Part shown: positions 42,144 through 52,195 of the stretch, piece by piece | Numbering within the stretch: position 1 is the first letter of the stretch | How the letters are laid out: each line of letters begins with the position of its first letter | Source of the DNA: Nocardioides guangzhouensis | Lineage (GTDB): Bacteria > Actinomycetota > Actinomycetes > Propionibacteriales > Nocardioidaceae | Length of the DNA stretch: 64,000 bases | NCBI RefSeq assembly: GCF_004519545.1 | Contig: NZ_SDKM01000025.1 | Location: 22,109 to 86,108, forward strand | Reading direction: 5' to 3' | Made by a program: the position numbers and the translations under genes | Notes under the pieces: model-generated | The model's input: the letters and a program-made list of their open reading frames with translations, nothing else | What the model was told of the DNA's origin: nothing | The model's database searches: none

Positions 42144-44563
42144 GCGGTCGCTCCCTTCACGGTCCCCTCGACCGCCACGGCCGAGCCGGGCGAGGCGAGG
42201 TCGGCGAGGACGCCGTTGCCGGTGTTGTTCGCGGGCACCCAGACGGTGTCGTCGGGCAGGTCGGCCACCTCGACCGGCAGCGTCCACGAGCCGCGGTCAC
42301 CGGTGACGGTCACGGTATCCGCCCCCAGCGCGTCGTACGTCGCCTGCGAGACGCGGGCGACCGCCGCCCGGGCGGTCTCGCGCATCGCGTCGGCGCCGTC
42401 CTGGAGCGAGCCGTTGTCGAGCATCTGCTTCCAGGTGGACAGCCACAGCTGCCCGCCGGCCAGGGTGCGCGCGGGGGTGGCGGGGGCGGTCGCGACCGCG
42501 GCACGCTCGCCGTCCCACGGGCCCATCTGCTCCATCGCGGTGCCGACCTCGGCCACGCTGCGGAAGCCGAGCGGGACGCCGGCCTCCTCGGCGATGCCGG
42601 CGAGGATCCGCGAGTCGGGCAGCGAGGCGGGGTGGGAGAACACCGCGTCGAACGGGCGCGGCCGGCCCTCCCAGGTCACGAACGTGCCGGCCTTGTCGCT
42701 GGCCGGGGCGACCGGGAACACCACGTCGGCGGCGCGGGTCACGTCGGTCTCGCGCAGCTCGAGGCTGACCACGAACCGGGCGGCGTCGATGGCGGCCCGA
42801 GCCGCGGCCGGGTCGGCCAGGTCGTCGGGGTCGACGCCACCGATGACCAGGCCGCCGACCTCGCCGGCGGCGGCCGCGGCGAGGATCGCGTCGGTGTCGC
42901 GACCGGGCAGCTCGGGGAGGTGCTCGACGCCCCAGGCGGTGGCCGCGTCGACGCGGGCCGCGGCGTCGGTGACCGGGCGGCCACCGGGCAGCAGGTTGGG
43001 CAGGCAGCCGGTCTCGACGGCGCCCCGGTCACCGGCCCGGCGCGGCACCCAGGCCAGCCGGGCCCCGGTCGCGCGGGCCAGCGCGGCCGCGGCGGTCAGC
43101 GCGCCGGGCACGGTGGCCAGGCGCTCGCCGACCAGGACGATCGCGTCGGCGTCGAGGCCGAACTCGCTGTGCCGCTCCTGCAGGTCTCCCAGCGCCGCGG
43201 TCTCGGCGCCAGCGGCGGTCGGCACCAGGCGGCCGCCGACCTTGCGCAGCCCGCGCGTGGTGTACGGCGCGACCGCGACGACGCGGGTGCCCGTGCGGGA
43301 GGCCTTGCGCAGCCGCAGGAACACGGCACCGGCCTCGTCCTCCGGCTCGAAGCCGGCCAGCACGACGACCGAGGCCTTCTCGAGGTCGGCGTAGGACACC
43401 TCGTTGCGGAGCACGACCTCGGAGGCGAGGAACGACGCCTCCTCCTGCGAGAGCGGGCGGGCGCGGAAGTCGATGTCGTTGGTGCCGAGCACGACCCGGG
43501 CGAAGGTGCTGTAGGCGTAGGCGTCCTCGGCGGTGACCCGGCCACCGGTGAGCACGGCCGAGGCGCCGGCGGCGCGCAGGCCGCGGGCGGCGACCGCGAA
43601 GGCCTCGGGCCACGAGGCCGGGCGCAGCTCGCCGGACTCGGCGTCGCGCACCTTCGGGTGGGTCAGCCGGTCGGCCTGCCGCGCGTACGCGAACGCGAAC
43701 CGGTCCTTGTCGGTGATCCACTCCTCGTTGACCTCGGGGTCGTTGCCGGAGAGCCGGCGCATGACCTTGCCGCGCCGGTGGTCGACCCGGATCGCGGAGC
43801 CGCAGGCGTCGTGCTCGGCGACCGACGGCGTGGAGACCAGGTCGAACGGCCGGGCGCGGAAGCGGTACTCGGCGGAGGTGAGCGCACCGACCGGGCAGAT
43901 CTGGATCGCGTTCCCCGAGAAGTAGGACTCGAACGGCTCCTTCTCGTAGATCCCGACCTGCTGGAGGGCGCCACGCTCGACCAGCGCGATGAACGGGTCG
44001 CCGGCGATCTGCTCGGAGAAGCGGGTGCAGCGCGCGCACAGGACGCAGCGCTCGCGGTCGAGCAGCACCTGCGCGGAGATGTTGATCGGCTTGGGGAAGG
44101 TGCGCTTGATGCCGCCGCCGGCGGCGAAGCGGGACTCGCCCCGGCCGTTGGACATGGCCTGGTTCTGCAGGGGGCACTCGCCGCCCTTGTCGCAGACCGG
44201 GCAGTCCAGCGGGTGGTTGATGAGCAGGAACTCCATGATCCCCTGCTGCGCCTTGTCGGCGACCGGCGAGGTGGCCTGGGTGTTGACCACCATGCCCTCG
44301 GCGACCGGCAGCGTGCAGGAGGCCTGCGGCTTGGGGATCGGGCGGCCGTTGCCGGCGTCGGGCACGTCGACCAGGCACTGGCGGCAGGCCCCGACCGGCG
44401 CCAGCAGCGGGTGGTCGCAGAACCGCGGGATCTGCACGCCGATCTGCTCGGCGGCGCGGATCACCAGGGTGTCCTTGGGGACGCTGACCTCGACGCCGTC
44501 GATGGTCAGCGTGACCTCGTTGCTCTTCTCGATCTCGGTACCCGAATCCTGGGTGGCCGTCAT
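42140..44563 (-). CDS. nuoG: NADH-quinone oxidoreductase subunit G
   Basis: 807-residue iron-sulfur subunit. The N-terminal 2Fe-2S site is CDHPLLAPVGACRQC with a later cysteine; the His-ligated cluster is in NHPLDCPVCDKGGECP; a further cluster is CVLCARCTRF with CPVGAL. The rest is a molybdopterin-oxidoreductase-like fold with no cofactor, alanine-rich in this lineage. The ATG overlaps the nuoF stop by four bases. Confidence 0.97.
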   Translation of the reverse strand: MTATQDSGTEIEKSNEVTLTIDGVEVSVPKDTLVIRAAEQIGVQIPRFCDHPLLAPVGACRQCLVDVPDAGNGRPIPKPQASCTLPVAEGMVVNTQATSPVADKAQQGIMEFLLINHPLDCPVCDKGGECPLQNQAMSNGRGESRFAAGGGIKRTFPKPINISAQVLLDRERCVLCARCTRFSEQIAGDPFIALVERGALQQVGIYEKEPFESYFSGNAIQICPVGALTSAEYRFRARPFDLVSTPSVAEHDACGSAIRVDHRRGKVMRRLSGNDPEVNEEWITDKDRFAFAYARQADRLTHPKVRDAESGELRPASWPEAFAVAARGLRAAGASAVLTGGRVTAEDAYAYSTFARVVLGTNDIDFRARPLSQEEASFLASEVVLRNEVSYADLEKASVVVLAGFEPEDEAGAVFLRLRKASRTGTRVVAVAPYTTRGLRKVGGRLVPTAAGAETAALGDLQERHSEFGLDADAIVLVGERLATVPGALTAAAALARATGARLAWVPRRAGDRGAVETGCLPNLLPGGRPVTDAAARVDAATAWGVEHLPELPGRDTDAILAAAAAGEVGGLVIGGVDPDDLADPAAARAAIDAARFVVSLELRETDVTRAADVVFPVAPASDKAGTFVTWEGRPRPFDAVFSHPASLPDSRILAGIAEEAGVPLGFRSVAEVGTAMEQMGPWDGERAAVATAPATPARTLAGGQLWLSTWKQMLDNGSLQDGADAMRETARAAVARVSQATYDALGADTVTVTGDRGSWTLPVEVADLPDDTVWVPANNTGNGVLADLASPGSAVAVEGTVKGATA

Positions 44564-45870
44564 GCCAGCGCTCCCTCGGCTGCGAAGGCCGTCGAGGCGG
44601 CCGGGTCGAACGGGCAACCACCCTGGGCGAGGTGGGCGATGAACTCGTCGCGGAAGTACTGGATCGACGAGGTGATCGGGCTGGTGGCACCGTCGCCGAG
44701 CGCGCAGAACGCCCGGCCGAGGATGTTGTCGCACTGGTCGAGCAGCAGGTCGAGGTCGGCCTCGCTCCCCTGCCCCTGCTCCAGCCGGGCCAGGGTCTGC
44801 ACCAGCCACCAGGTGCCCTCGCGGCAGGGCGTGCACTTGCCACAGGACTCGTGCTTGTAGAACTCGGTCCAGCGCAGGACCGCCCGCACCACACAGGTGG
44901 TCTCGTCGAAGATCTGGAGGGCGCGGGTGCCGAGCATCGAGCCGGCAGCGCCGACCGCCTCGTAGTCGAGCGGGACGTCGAGGTGCTCGTCGGTCAGCAG
45001 CGGGGTGCTGGAGCCGCCCGGTGTCCAGAACTTCAGCTGGCGGCCCTCGCGCATGCCGCCGCCGAGGTCGATCAGCTCGCGCAGCGTGATGCCGAGCGGC
45101 GCTTCGTACTGGCCCGGCTTCTTCACGTGCCCGGACAGCGAGTAGATGACGTAGCCCTTGGACTTCTCGGTGCCGAGCGAGGCGAACCAGTCGGCGCCGC
45201 GCTCGATGATGCTCGGCACCGACGCGATCGACTCGACGTTGTTGATCACGGTCGGCGAGGCGTAGAGGCCGGCCACCGCGGGGAACGGCGGGCGCAGGCG
45301 CGGTTGGCCACGGCGGCCCTCGAGCGAGTCGAGCAGCGCGGTCTCCTCGCCGCAGATGTAGGCACCGGCCCCGGCGTGCACGACCAGGTCGAGGTCGTAG
45401 CCGGAGCCGTGGATGTCCTTGCCGAGGTGTCCGGCGGCAAAGGCCTCGCGGACGGCGTTCTGGAGCCGCCGGACGACGTGCAGGACCTCGCCGCGGACGT
45501 AGATGAACGCGTGGTTCGCGCGGATGGCGTAGGAGCTGATGATGACGCCCTCGACCAGCGTGTGCGGGCTGGCCATCATCAGCGGGATGTCCTTGCAGGT
45601 GCCCGGCTCGGACTCGTCGGCGTTGACGACGAGGTACTTCGGGTTCGGGTTGGCCTGCGGGATGAACGACCACTTCATGCCGGTCGGGAAGCCGGCGCCA
45701 CCGCGTCCGCGGAGGCCGGAGTCCTTGACCGCCTCGATGATGGCGTCCTGGTCCATGCCCAGCGCCTTCTTCAGGGCGCCGTACCCGCCGCGCGACTCGT
45801 ACGACGCGAGCGTCCACGCGCGGTCGGCGTCCCAGTTGTCGGTGAGCACCGGGGTCAGGGTGTCGGTCAT
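44560..45870 (-). CDS. nuoF: NADH-quinone oxidoreductase subunit F (NADH and FMN binding)
   Basis: 436-residue catalytic subunit where NADH reduces FMN. GLRGRGGAGFPTGMKW (52-67) is the NADH/FMN loop, NADESEPGTCKD the flavin site, and ESCGKCTPCREGT the N3 4Fe-4S cluster ligands. The ATG at 45870 lies directly after the repeated linker. It follows nuoE. Confidence 0.97.
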   Translation of the reverse strand: MTDTLTPVLTDNWDADRAWTLASYESRGGYGALKKALGMDQDAIIEAVKDSGLRGRGGAGFPTGMKWSFIPQANPNPKYLVVNADESEPGTCKDIPLMMASPHTLVEGVIISSYAIRANHAFIYVRGEVLHVVRRLQNAVREAFAAGHLGKDIHGSGYDLDLVVHAGAGAYICGEETALLDSLEGRRGQPRLRPPFPAVAGLYASPTVINNVESIASVPSIIERGADWFASLGTEKSKGYVIYSLSGHVKKPGQYEAPLGITLRELIDLGGGMREGRQLKFWTPGGSSTPLLTDEHLDVPLDYEAVGAAGSMLGTRALQIFDETTCVVRAVLRWTEFYKHESCGKCTPCREGTWWLVQTLARLEQGQGSEADLDLLLDQCDNILGRAFCALGDGATSPITSSIQYFRDEFIAHLAQGGCPFDPAASTAFAAEGALA

Positions 45871-45922
45871 GCGGGGTCCCCGTTCGAAGCGGAGCGGAGC
45901 GAGCATTCGGATGGGGTGATCA
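45871..45922 (-). repeat. Dispersed linker repeat, copy between nuoE and nuoF
   Basis: Second copy of the 50-bp linker at 39406-39457. It too begins at the stop codon of one gene and ends at the start codon of the next, with the CGGGGTCCCCG palindrome next to the ATG. Confidence 0.75.
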
Positions 45923-46669
45923 CTTGCCCTCCTCGACCTTCGTCTCGGACTCGGCCCGCTGGGTGTCGGCGGTCTCCGCGGCCGCGGCCCGCGACTCCCC
46001 GCCCGGGGTGCCGGTGCGGCCGGAGGCGGAGTCGCCGGGCGCGGTCCAGCCGCGCTCGCGGGCGATCTCGAGCCCGACCAGCGACGCCGGACCGGCGACC
46101 GGGCCCTCGTCCGCCAGGCCGTCCGGGAAGCCGGCCAGCACCCGCTCCGCCTCGCGCCAGGTGCAGATGCGCGGGCCGCGGGTCGAGCGGACCTCGGCGC
46201 CGGCACGCAGGTCGTCGACGAGCTGCGTCGCGGACTCGGGGGTCTGGTTGTCCATGAACTCCCAGTTGACCATCACCACCGGGGCGTAGTCGCAGGCCGC
46301 GTTGCACTCGACGTGCTCGAGGGTGATCTTGCCGTCCTCGGTGGTCTCGTCGTTGCCGACGTCGAGGTGGTCCTTGAGCCGCTCGAAGATCGCGTCGCCG
46401 CCCATCACCGCGCACAGCGTGTTGGTGCAGACGCCGACGTGGTAGTCGCCGACCGGGCGTCGCTTGTACATCGTGTAGAACGTCGCGACGCCGGACACCT
46501 CGGCGGCGGAGATGCCGAGGATCTCCGCGCACGCCTCGATGCCCTCCGGGGTGACCCGGCCCTCGGAGCTCTGCACGAGGTGCAGCATCGGGAGCAGGCC
46601 CGAGCGGGCGTGCGGGTAGCGCGCGGCGATCTGCGTCAGCTCGTCGTACGTCGTGGTGGAGATGCTCAC
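45920..46669 (-). CDS. nuoE: NADH-quinone oxidoreductase subunit E (2Fe-2S)
   Basis: 249-residue subunit with a thioredoxin-like fold. The cluster ligands are CTNTLC and ECNAAC. The C-terminal 70 residues form a Glu/Ala-rich tail not needed for the cluster. The GTG start overlaps the nuoD stop by four bases. It works with NuoF in the NADH module. Confidence 0.95.
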   Translation of the reverse strand: MSISTTTYDELTQIAARYPHARSGLLPMLHLVQSSEGRVTPEGIEACAEILGISAAEVSGVATFYTMYKRRPVGDYHVGVCTNTLCAVMGGDAIFERLKDHLDVGNDETTEDGKITLEHVECNAACDYAPVVMVNWEFMDNQTPESATQLVDDLRAGAEVRSTRGPRICTWREAERVLAGFPDGLADEGPVAGPASLVGLEIARERGWTAPGDSASGRTGTPGGESRAAAAETADTQRAESETKVEEGK

Positions 46670-48009
46670 CGGTCGACGCCTCCCATCACGGGGTCGATCG
46701 AGGCGATGGCGACGATGACGTCGGCGACCATGCCGCCCTCGCTCATCACGCTGGTGGCCTGCAGGTTGGTGAAGGACGGGTCGCGGAAGTGCGCCCGGAA
46801 CGGTCGGGTGCCGCCGTCGGAGACGACGTGCGCGCCGAGCTCGCCGCGGGGCGACTCGATCGGCACGTAGGCCTGCCCGGCGGGGACCCGGAAGCCCTCG
46901 GTGACCAGCTTGAAGTGGTGGATCAGGGCCTCCATGGACTCGCCCATGATGTGGCGGATGTGGTCGAGGCTGTTGCCCATGCCGTCGCTGCCGATGGCCA
47001 GCTGGCTCGGCCAGGCGATCTTCTTGTCCTCGATCATCACCGGAGCCTTCTCGAGCCCGGCGAGCCGGTCGGCGCACTGCTCGACGATCTTGAGGGACTC
47101 CCACATCTCGGCGAGCCGCACCCGGAACCGGCCGTAGGAGTCGGCGGTGTCCCAGGTCTGCACGTCGAAGTCGTAGTCCTCGTAGCCGCAGTAGGGCTGG
47201 GTCTTGCGGAGGTCCCAGGCGTAGCCCGTCGAGCGCAGCACGGGGCCGCTCATGCCGAGCGCCAGGCAGCCCGCGAGGTCGAGGTGGCCGACGCCCTCGA
47301 GGCGGGCCTTGAAGATCGGGTTCGCGTTGCACAGGGCGGCGTACTCGGGGAGCCGCTTCTTCATCAGCGCGATGAAGTCGCGGATCTCGTCGAGCGCACC
47401 CGGGGGCAGGTCCTGAGCGACGCCGCCGGGGCGGATGAACGCGTGGTTCATGCGCAGGCCGGTGATCAGCTCGAAGAGGTCGAGGACCAGCTCGCGCTCG
47501 CGGAACCCGATCGTCATCACGGTCAGTGCGCCGATCTCCATGCCGCCGGTGGCGATGCACACCAGGTGGCTCGAGATGCGGTTGAGCTCCATGAGGAGGA
47601 CGCGCATGACCTGCGCCTTCTCCGGGACCTGGTCCTCGATGTCGAGCAGCCGCTCGACGCCGAGGACGTACGTCGCCTCGTTGTGGAACGGGGCGAGGTA
47701 GTCCATGCGGGTGCAGAACGTGACGCCCTGCACCCAGGAGCGGAACTCCATGTTCTTCTCGATGCCGGTGTGGAGGTAGCCGATGCCGCAGCGGGCCTCG
47801 GTCACCGTCTCGCCCTCCAGCTCGAGGATCAGGCGGAGCACCCCGTGGGTGGACGGGTGCTGCGGGCCCATGTTGACGACGACGCGCTCGTCGGTCTCTC
47901 CGGAGCCGATGCCCTCGACGACGGAGTCCCAGTCCTGGCCGGTGACGGTGAAGACCCGTCCCTGGCTGGTCTCCGCCTCGGAGGCGGCGTAGGGGTCGGT
48001 GGTTGCCAT
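46666..48009 (-). CDS. nuoD: NADH-quinone oxidoreductase subunit D
   Basis: 447-residue quinone-site subunit. NMGPQHPSTHGVLRL contains the quinone-contacting His, CGIGYLHTGIEK and RPGGVAQDLP are conserved, and the end SIDPVMGGVDR is the normal complex I C-terminus. The ATG overlaps the nuoC stop by one base. Confidence 0.97.
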   Translation of the reverse strand: MATTDPYAASEAETSQGRVFTVTGQDWDSVVEGIGSGETDERVVVNMGPQHPSTHGVLRLILELEGETVTEARCGIGYLHTGIEKNMEFRSWVQGVTFCTRMDYLAPFHNEATYVLGVERLLDIEDQVPEKAQVMRVLLMELNRISSHLVCIATGGMEIGALTVMTIGFRERELVLDLFELITGLRMNHAFIRPGGVAQDLPPGALDEIRDFIALMKKRLPEYAALCNANPIFKARLEGVGHLDLAGCLALGMSGPVLRSTGYAWDLRKTQPYCGYEDYDFDVQTWDTADSYGRFRVRLAEMWESLKIVEQCADRLAGLEKAPVMIEDKKIAWPSQLAIGSDGMGNSLDHIRHIMGESMEALIHHFKLVTEGFRVPAGQAYVPIESPRGELGAHVVSDGGTRPFRAHFRDPSFTNLQATSVMSEGGMVADVIVAIASIDPVMGGVDR

Positions 48010-48730
48010 CAGTTGTACGACCTCCGCTGGTCCGGGGGCGGGATCGTGCCGCCCTTGTACTCCACGGGGATGCCGCCCAAGGGGTAGTCCTTGCGCTGCG
48101 GGTGCCCGGGCCAGTCGTCGGGCATCTGGATGCGGGTCAGCGCCGGGTGGCCGTCGAAGACGATCCCGAAGAAGTCCCAGGTCTCGCGCTCGTGCCAGTC
48201 GTTCGTGGGGTAGACCGACACGATGCTCGGGATGTGCGGGTCGGCGTCGGGGCAGGTCACCTCGAGCCGAACCCGGCGGTTCCAGGTCATCGAGAGCAGG
48301 TGGTAGACCGCGTGCAGCTCGTGCCCGGTGTCGTCGGGGTAGTGCACGCCGCTGACGCCCGAGCAGAACTCGAAGCGCAGCTGCTCGTCGTCACGGAGCC
48401 GACGGGCCACCTCGAGGAGGTTCTCACGGGCCACGTGGAAGGTGATCTCGCCGCGGTGGATGACCACCGACTCGACCAGCCCGTCCAGCCCGTCGGCGAC
48501 GGTGTCGAACCACCCGCCGTACGGACGCTGCGCGGGCGACGGGAACACGGTCGGCTTGACCAGCCCGCCGTACCCGCTGGTGTCGCCGCTGCCGCGGACG
48601 CCGAACATGCCGTGCCGCTCGCCGACCGCGGTCACCCGGGTCTCCTCGGGCACCGGGACGTTCTCCGGGGACTGCGCGGTGGCCGGCTGCTCGACCGCGG
48701 TCTCCGGGCCTTCCAGCTTGTCGTCGTCGC

Positions 48731-48734
<4 letters not shown>
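48009..48734 (-). CDS. nuoC: NADH-quinone oxidoreductase subunit C
   Basis: 241-residue hydrophilic subunit of the connecting arm. NDWHERETWDFFGIVFDGHP and MPDDWPGHPQRKDYPLGG are diagnostic. The first 50 residues are an acidic, poorly conserved extension usual in actinobacteria. The GTG start overlaps the nuoB stop. C and D are separate genes here, not fused. Confidence 0.96.
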
Positions 48735-49285
<551 letters not shown>

Positions 49286-49296
49286 GTGCTGTTACC

Positions 49297-49656
49297 TCAG
49301 TCCCATTCCAGTCCGCCGCGCTTCCATACGTAGGCGTAGGCGACGAAGACGGTGGCGATGAACACGACCATCTCGACCAGCCCGAAGAAGGCCATCGCGT
49401 CGAAGTGCACGGCCCACGGGTAGAGGAAGATGATCTCGATGTCGAAGACGATGAAGAGCATCGCGGTGATGTAGTACTTCACCGGGAACCGGCCGCCGCC
49501 CACCGGCTGCGGGGTCGGCTCGATCCCGCACTCGTAGGAGTCGAGCTTCGCGCGGTTGTAGCGCTTCGGGCCGACGAGGGCGCTCATCACGATCGAGAAG
49601 ATCGCGAAGCCGGCGGCGAGCAGGGCCAGCGCCAGCACGGGGGTGTAGAGCTCCAT
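49297..49656 (-). CDS. nuoA: NADH-quinone oxidoreductase subunit A
   Basis: 119-residue three-helix subunit. DSYECGIEPTPQ (the conserved loop), FDIEIIFLYPWAV and the N-terminal helix fit the family. It is the first nuo gene and lies 27 bp after the geranylgeranyl reductase gene, so both are on one transcript. Confidence 0.96.
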   Translation of the reverse strand: MELYTPVLALALLAAGFAIFSIVMSALVGPKRYNRAKLDSYECGIEPTPQPVGGGRFPVKYYITAMLFIVFDIEIIFLYPWAVHFDAMAFFGLVEMVVFIATVFVAYAYVWKRGGLEWD

Positions 49657-49683
49657 CAGTTCCCTCCCTTGTTCTCTCTGGCG

Positions 49684-50991
49684 TCAGGCATCGGGGGCCA
49701 CCCTGCTCAGTCCGTTGATGATGCGGTCCATCGCGTCGCCGTCGCGCGGGTCGGTCAGGTTCGCCATGAGCTTGAGCATGAAGCGCATCAGGGTGGGACG
49801 AGGCAGGCCGTACTTCGTGGCCTGCTTCATGAACGTGGGGTTGCCGATCATCTTGGCGAAGACACGGCCGAGTGTGAAGTAGCCGCCGTACGCCGCGTCG
49901 AGCGCCTGCGGGTAGCCCTCGAGCACCCGCTCGCGCATCGGCCCCGGGACCCGGCCGAGCGCCTGGACCGCGGTCTCGGCGGCGGTGCGGCCGGCCTCGA
50001 GCGCGTAGTCGATGCCCTCGCCGTTGAACGGGTTGACCATGCCGCCGGAGTCTCCGACCAGCAGCACGCCGCGGGTGTAGTGCGGCTTGCGGTTGAAGCC
50101 CATCGGCAGCGCGGCCGACCGGATCGGCGCCACGAGGTTCTCGTCGCGGAAGCCGAGCTCCTCGGGCGTGTTGGCCAGCCAGCGCCGCATCGAGTCCTTG
50201 TAGTCGATGGACCGGAAGGCCGCGCTCGAGTTGAGGATGCCGAGGCCGACGTTGGCGGTGCCGTCGCCGAGCGGGAAGATCCAGCCGTAGCCGGGGAGCT
50301 GGTTGCTGGCGCCGGGCTTGCCGTCCCACAGCTCCAGCCACGACTCCATCCATGGGTCGTCGTGCATGGGGGTGCGGTAGTAGGCGCGGGCCGCGACCGC
50401 CATCGGGCGGTTCTCGCGGCGCTCGAGGCCGAGGGCCATCGCGATCCGCGCACTGACCCCGTCGGCGGCGACCACGATCGGCGCGCGGTAGGTGACCTCG
50501 TCGCCGGCCTTGCGGCCGCGGTCGTCGACCGGCTTCGCGGTCACCCCGACCACGCGGTCGGTGGCGTCGTCGACGACCGGGCCGGTGACGGCGGTGCGCT
50601 CGAGCAGCCGGGCCCCGGCCTTCTCGGCGTGCCGGCCGAGCAGCTCGTCGAGGTCCATGCGCGCCCGGGCGGCGCCGTACGGCGGGAAGCTGGCGAGGTC
50701 GGGCCAGGGCAGCTCGATCACGTGGCCGGCACCGCGGATCCGCAGGCCCCTGTTCTTCTGCCAGCCGGCCTGGTCGAGGTCGAAGCCCATGCCGACCAGC
50801 TGCTTGACCGCACGCGGGGTGAGCCCGTCGCCGCAGACCTTGTCGCGCGGGAACGACCCCTTCTCGAGCAGCAGCACGTCGATGCCCGCGTTGGCGAGGT
50901 GGTAGGCGGTGGCCGACCCCGCCGGACCAGCGCCGACGACGATCACCTGTGCCTGACGCTCAGCTCCTGGCGTCAAGGCTGCGGCGGTCAT
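49684..50991 (-). CDS. Geranylgeranyl reductase-family flavoprotein (menaquinone side-chain reductase-like)
   Basis: 435-residue FAD protein. IVVGAGPAGSATAYHLANAG is the dinucleotide fold, GDGLTPRAVKQL the family segment after it, and GVLLVGDSGGMVNPFNGEGI the second FAD motif. Such enzymes saturate prenyl chains; in actinobacteria the homologue MenJ reduces one unit of the menaquinone tail. The ATG at 50991 is used because the flavin fold begins shortly after. It leads the nuo operon, with a Rex-like operator 42 bp upstream. Confidence 0.9.
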   Translation of the reverse strand: MTAAALTPGAERQAQVIVVGAGPAGSATAYHLANAGIDVLLLEKGSFPRDKVCGDGLTPRAVKQLVGMGFDLDQAGWQKNRGLRIRGAGHVIELPWPDLASFPPYGAARARMDLDELLGRHAEKAGARLLERTAVTGPVVDDATDRVVGVTAKPVDDRGRKAGDEVTYRAPIVVAADGVSARIAMALGLERRENRPMAVAARAYYRTPMHDDPWMESWLELWDGKPGASNQLPGYGWIFPLGDGTANVGLGILNSSAAFRSIDYKDSMRRWLANTPEELGFRDENLVAPIRSAALPMGFNRKPHYTRGVLLVGDSGGMVNPFNGEGIDYALEAGRTAAETAVQALGRVPGPMRERVLEGYPQALDAAYGGYFTLGRVFAKMIGNPTFMKQATKYGLPRPTLMRFMLKLMANLTDPRDGDAMDRIINGLSRVAPDA

Positions 50992-51032
50992 CGGATCCCT
51001 CGATCTCGGTCTGGCTGGGGGCGCATGTGAGT

Positions 51033-51050
51033 TTGTGAAAGGCTTCACAT
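51033..51050 (-). promoter_or_regulatory. Rex operator (ROP) for the ggr-nuo operon
   Basis: TTGTGAA-AGGC-TTCACAT matches the Rex consensus TTGTGAA-N4-TTCACAA at 13 of 14 defined positions. It lies 42-59 bp before the ggr start codon, where it could overlap the promoter. Rex represses respiratory genes when NADH is low; Rex control of nuo is known from Streptomyces coelicolor. The rex gene itself is not in the window. Confidence 0.85.
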
Positions 51051-51173
51051 AGTGGTGCGGGCCACAGTCTAGGACGCCTCGCTCTCCATCGGAACCCGGG
51101 GTGTGCACCGGTTCCGCACACCGGTCCGCACGCCCCGACGACGACCGGCGGTGCGCCCCGGCCGGGCGTCGGG

Positions 51174-51995
51174 TCAGGCCGGGCCCCGGGTCCGCCGGGT
51201 CCGGTCGGACCGGGCGCCGTTGGCGACGACTCCGGAGCGACGTGGGCGCGGCACCGGGATCGAGGACCCGGCGGGTGCCGGGCGGGTGCCCTCGAACAGG
51301 GCCGCCAGCGCCGGCGGCGGTTCGATGCCCAGCTCCTGGGCGAGGTAGCGGCGGTAGAGCCGGAACTCGTGCACGGCCCCGGAGGTGTCGCCGAGCCCGA
51401 GCCGGGCCCGGATCAGCACCGACCGCATGGTGTCGAGCAGCGGCTCGATCCGGATCGCCTCGCGGGCGGCGTCGACAGCCGTGACCAGGTCACCGCCGTC
51501 GTAGGCCGCGGTCGCCAGCATCTCCAGCGCCCGCACCTTCTGCTGCTCCAGCCGCTCGCGCTCGTAGAGCACCCAGTCGTCGTACCACCCGGGCAGCAGC
51601 TCGTCGCAGCGCAGCACCGTCAGCAGCCGGGCGGGTTCCGCGACGTGGGAGCCGATCGCGTCGTCGATCGCGTGGTCGAGGTCGTGCACGTCGACCCGGA
51701 CCCGTCGGCTCAGCCCGATCGTGGTCCGGTCCGCCTCCAGGAGGCCCGGAGCGTGCTCCTGGGTCTGCTTGACCGCCGTCCGGAGGCTGGCCCGGGCGCG
51801 GTCCTCGCGGGTGTCCGGCCACAGCGTCGCGGCGACCAGCACCCGCGGACGGGGCCCGCGCAGGGCGAGCAGGGAGACGAGCCGTTGCTCGCGCCCGCCG
51901 AGGTGCAGGGCGTCGCGGCCCCGCGTGAGGTGCCACCAGCCCAAGAGCTGGAGGTGCGCGCCTCCCCTGGCTGACCCATCTGACTGCGGTCGCAT
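51174..51995 (-). CDS. SARP/BTAD-type transcriptional regulator
   Basis: 273-residue protein. An OmpR-like winged helix at about 20-100 (LHLGGREQRLVSLLALRGPR, VLVAATLWPDTREDRARASL) is followed by the bacterial transcriptional activation (BTAD) helical domain (LDHAIDDA, LLPGWYDDWVLYERERLEQQ, AAREAIRIEPL, EFRLYRRYLAQELG). Such regulators usually activate nearby secondary-metabolite or peptide genes at promoters with short direct repeats. The ATG at 51995 is a compromise; a start at 52085 is possible. It faces the peptide locus at 52,196-56,402, which is its most likely target. Confidence 0.85.
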   Translation of the reverse strand: MRPQSDGSARGGAHLQLLGWWHLTRGRDALHLGGREQRLVSLLALRGPRPRVLVAATLWPDTREDRARASLRTAVKQTQEHAPGLLEADRTTIGLSRRVRVDVHDLDHAIDDAIGSHVAEPARLLTVLRCDELLPGWYDDWVLYERERLEQQKVRALEMLATAAYDGGDLVTAVDAAREAIRIEPLLDTMRSVLIRARLGLGDTSGAVHEFRLYRRYLAQELGIEPPPALAALFEGTRPAPAGSSIPVPRPRRSGVVANGARSDRTRRTRGPA

Positions 51996-52195
51996 ACCCA
52001 CGCCCCGCTCTGGAGTGCTCTGTCGACCCACCGGCTGTGGAGTAGGACTTCCTGTCAGGAAACTGCTGGGGCTGGTGGGTGTCAAGGCACGAAGCGGCCA
52101 CCTGTCTACAACCGTCAGAGCTCGGCAGGGGTCAATGGTGCCAACGGATCATTGACCCGGGGATCCCCGTGCATCGGTGTGCTCGCCCGGACGCG

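Noticed and set aside
40818..43394. 858-codon plus-strand open frame over nuoH and nuoG
   Set aside because: Antisense shadow of intact nuo genes, with no domain and no ribosome site.
51023..51050. CRP-type site (TGTGA-N6-TCACA) before ggr
   Set aside because: The symmetric match is TTGTGAA-N4-TTCACAT, which has Rex spacing; the CRP spacing is not met.
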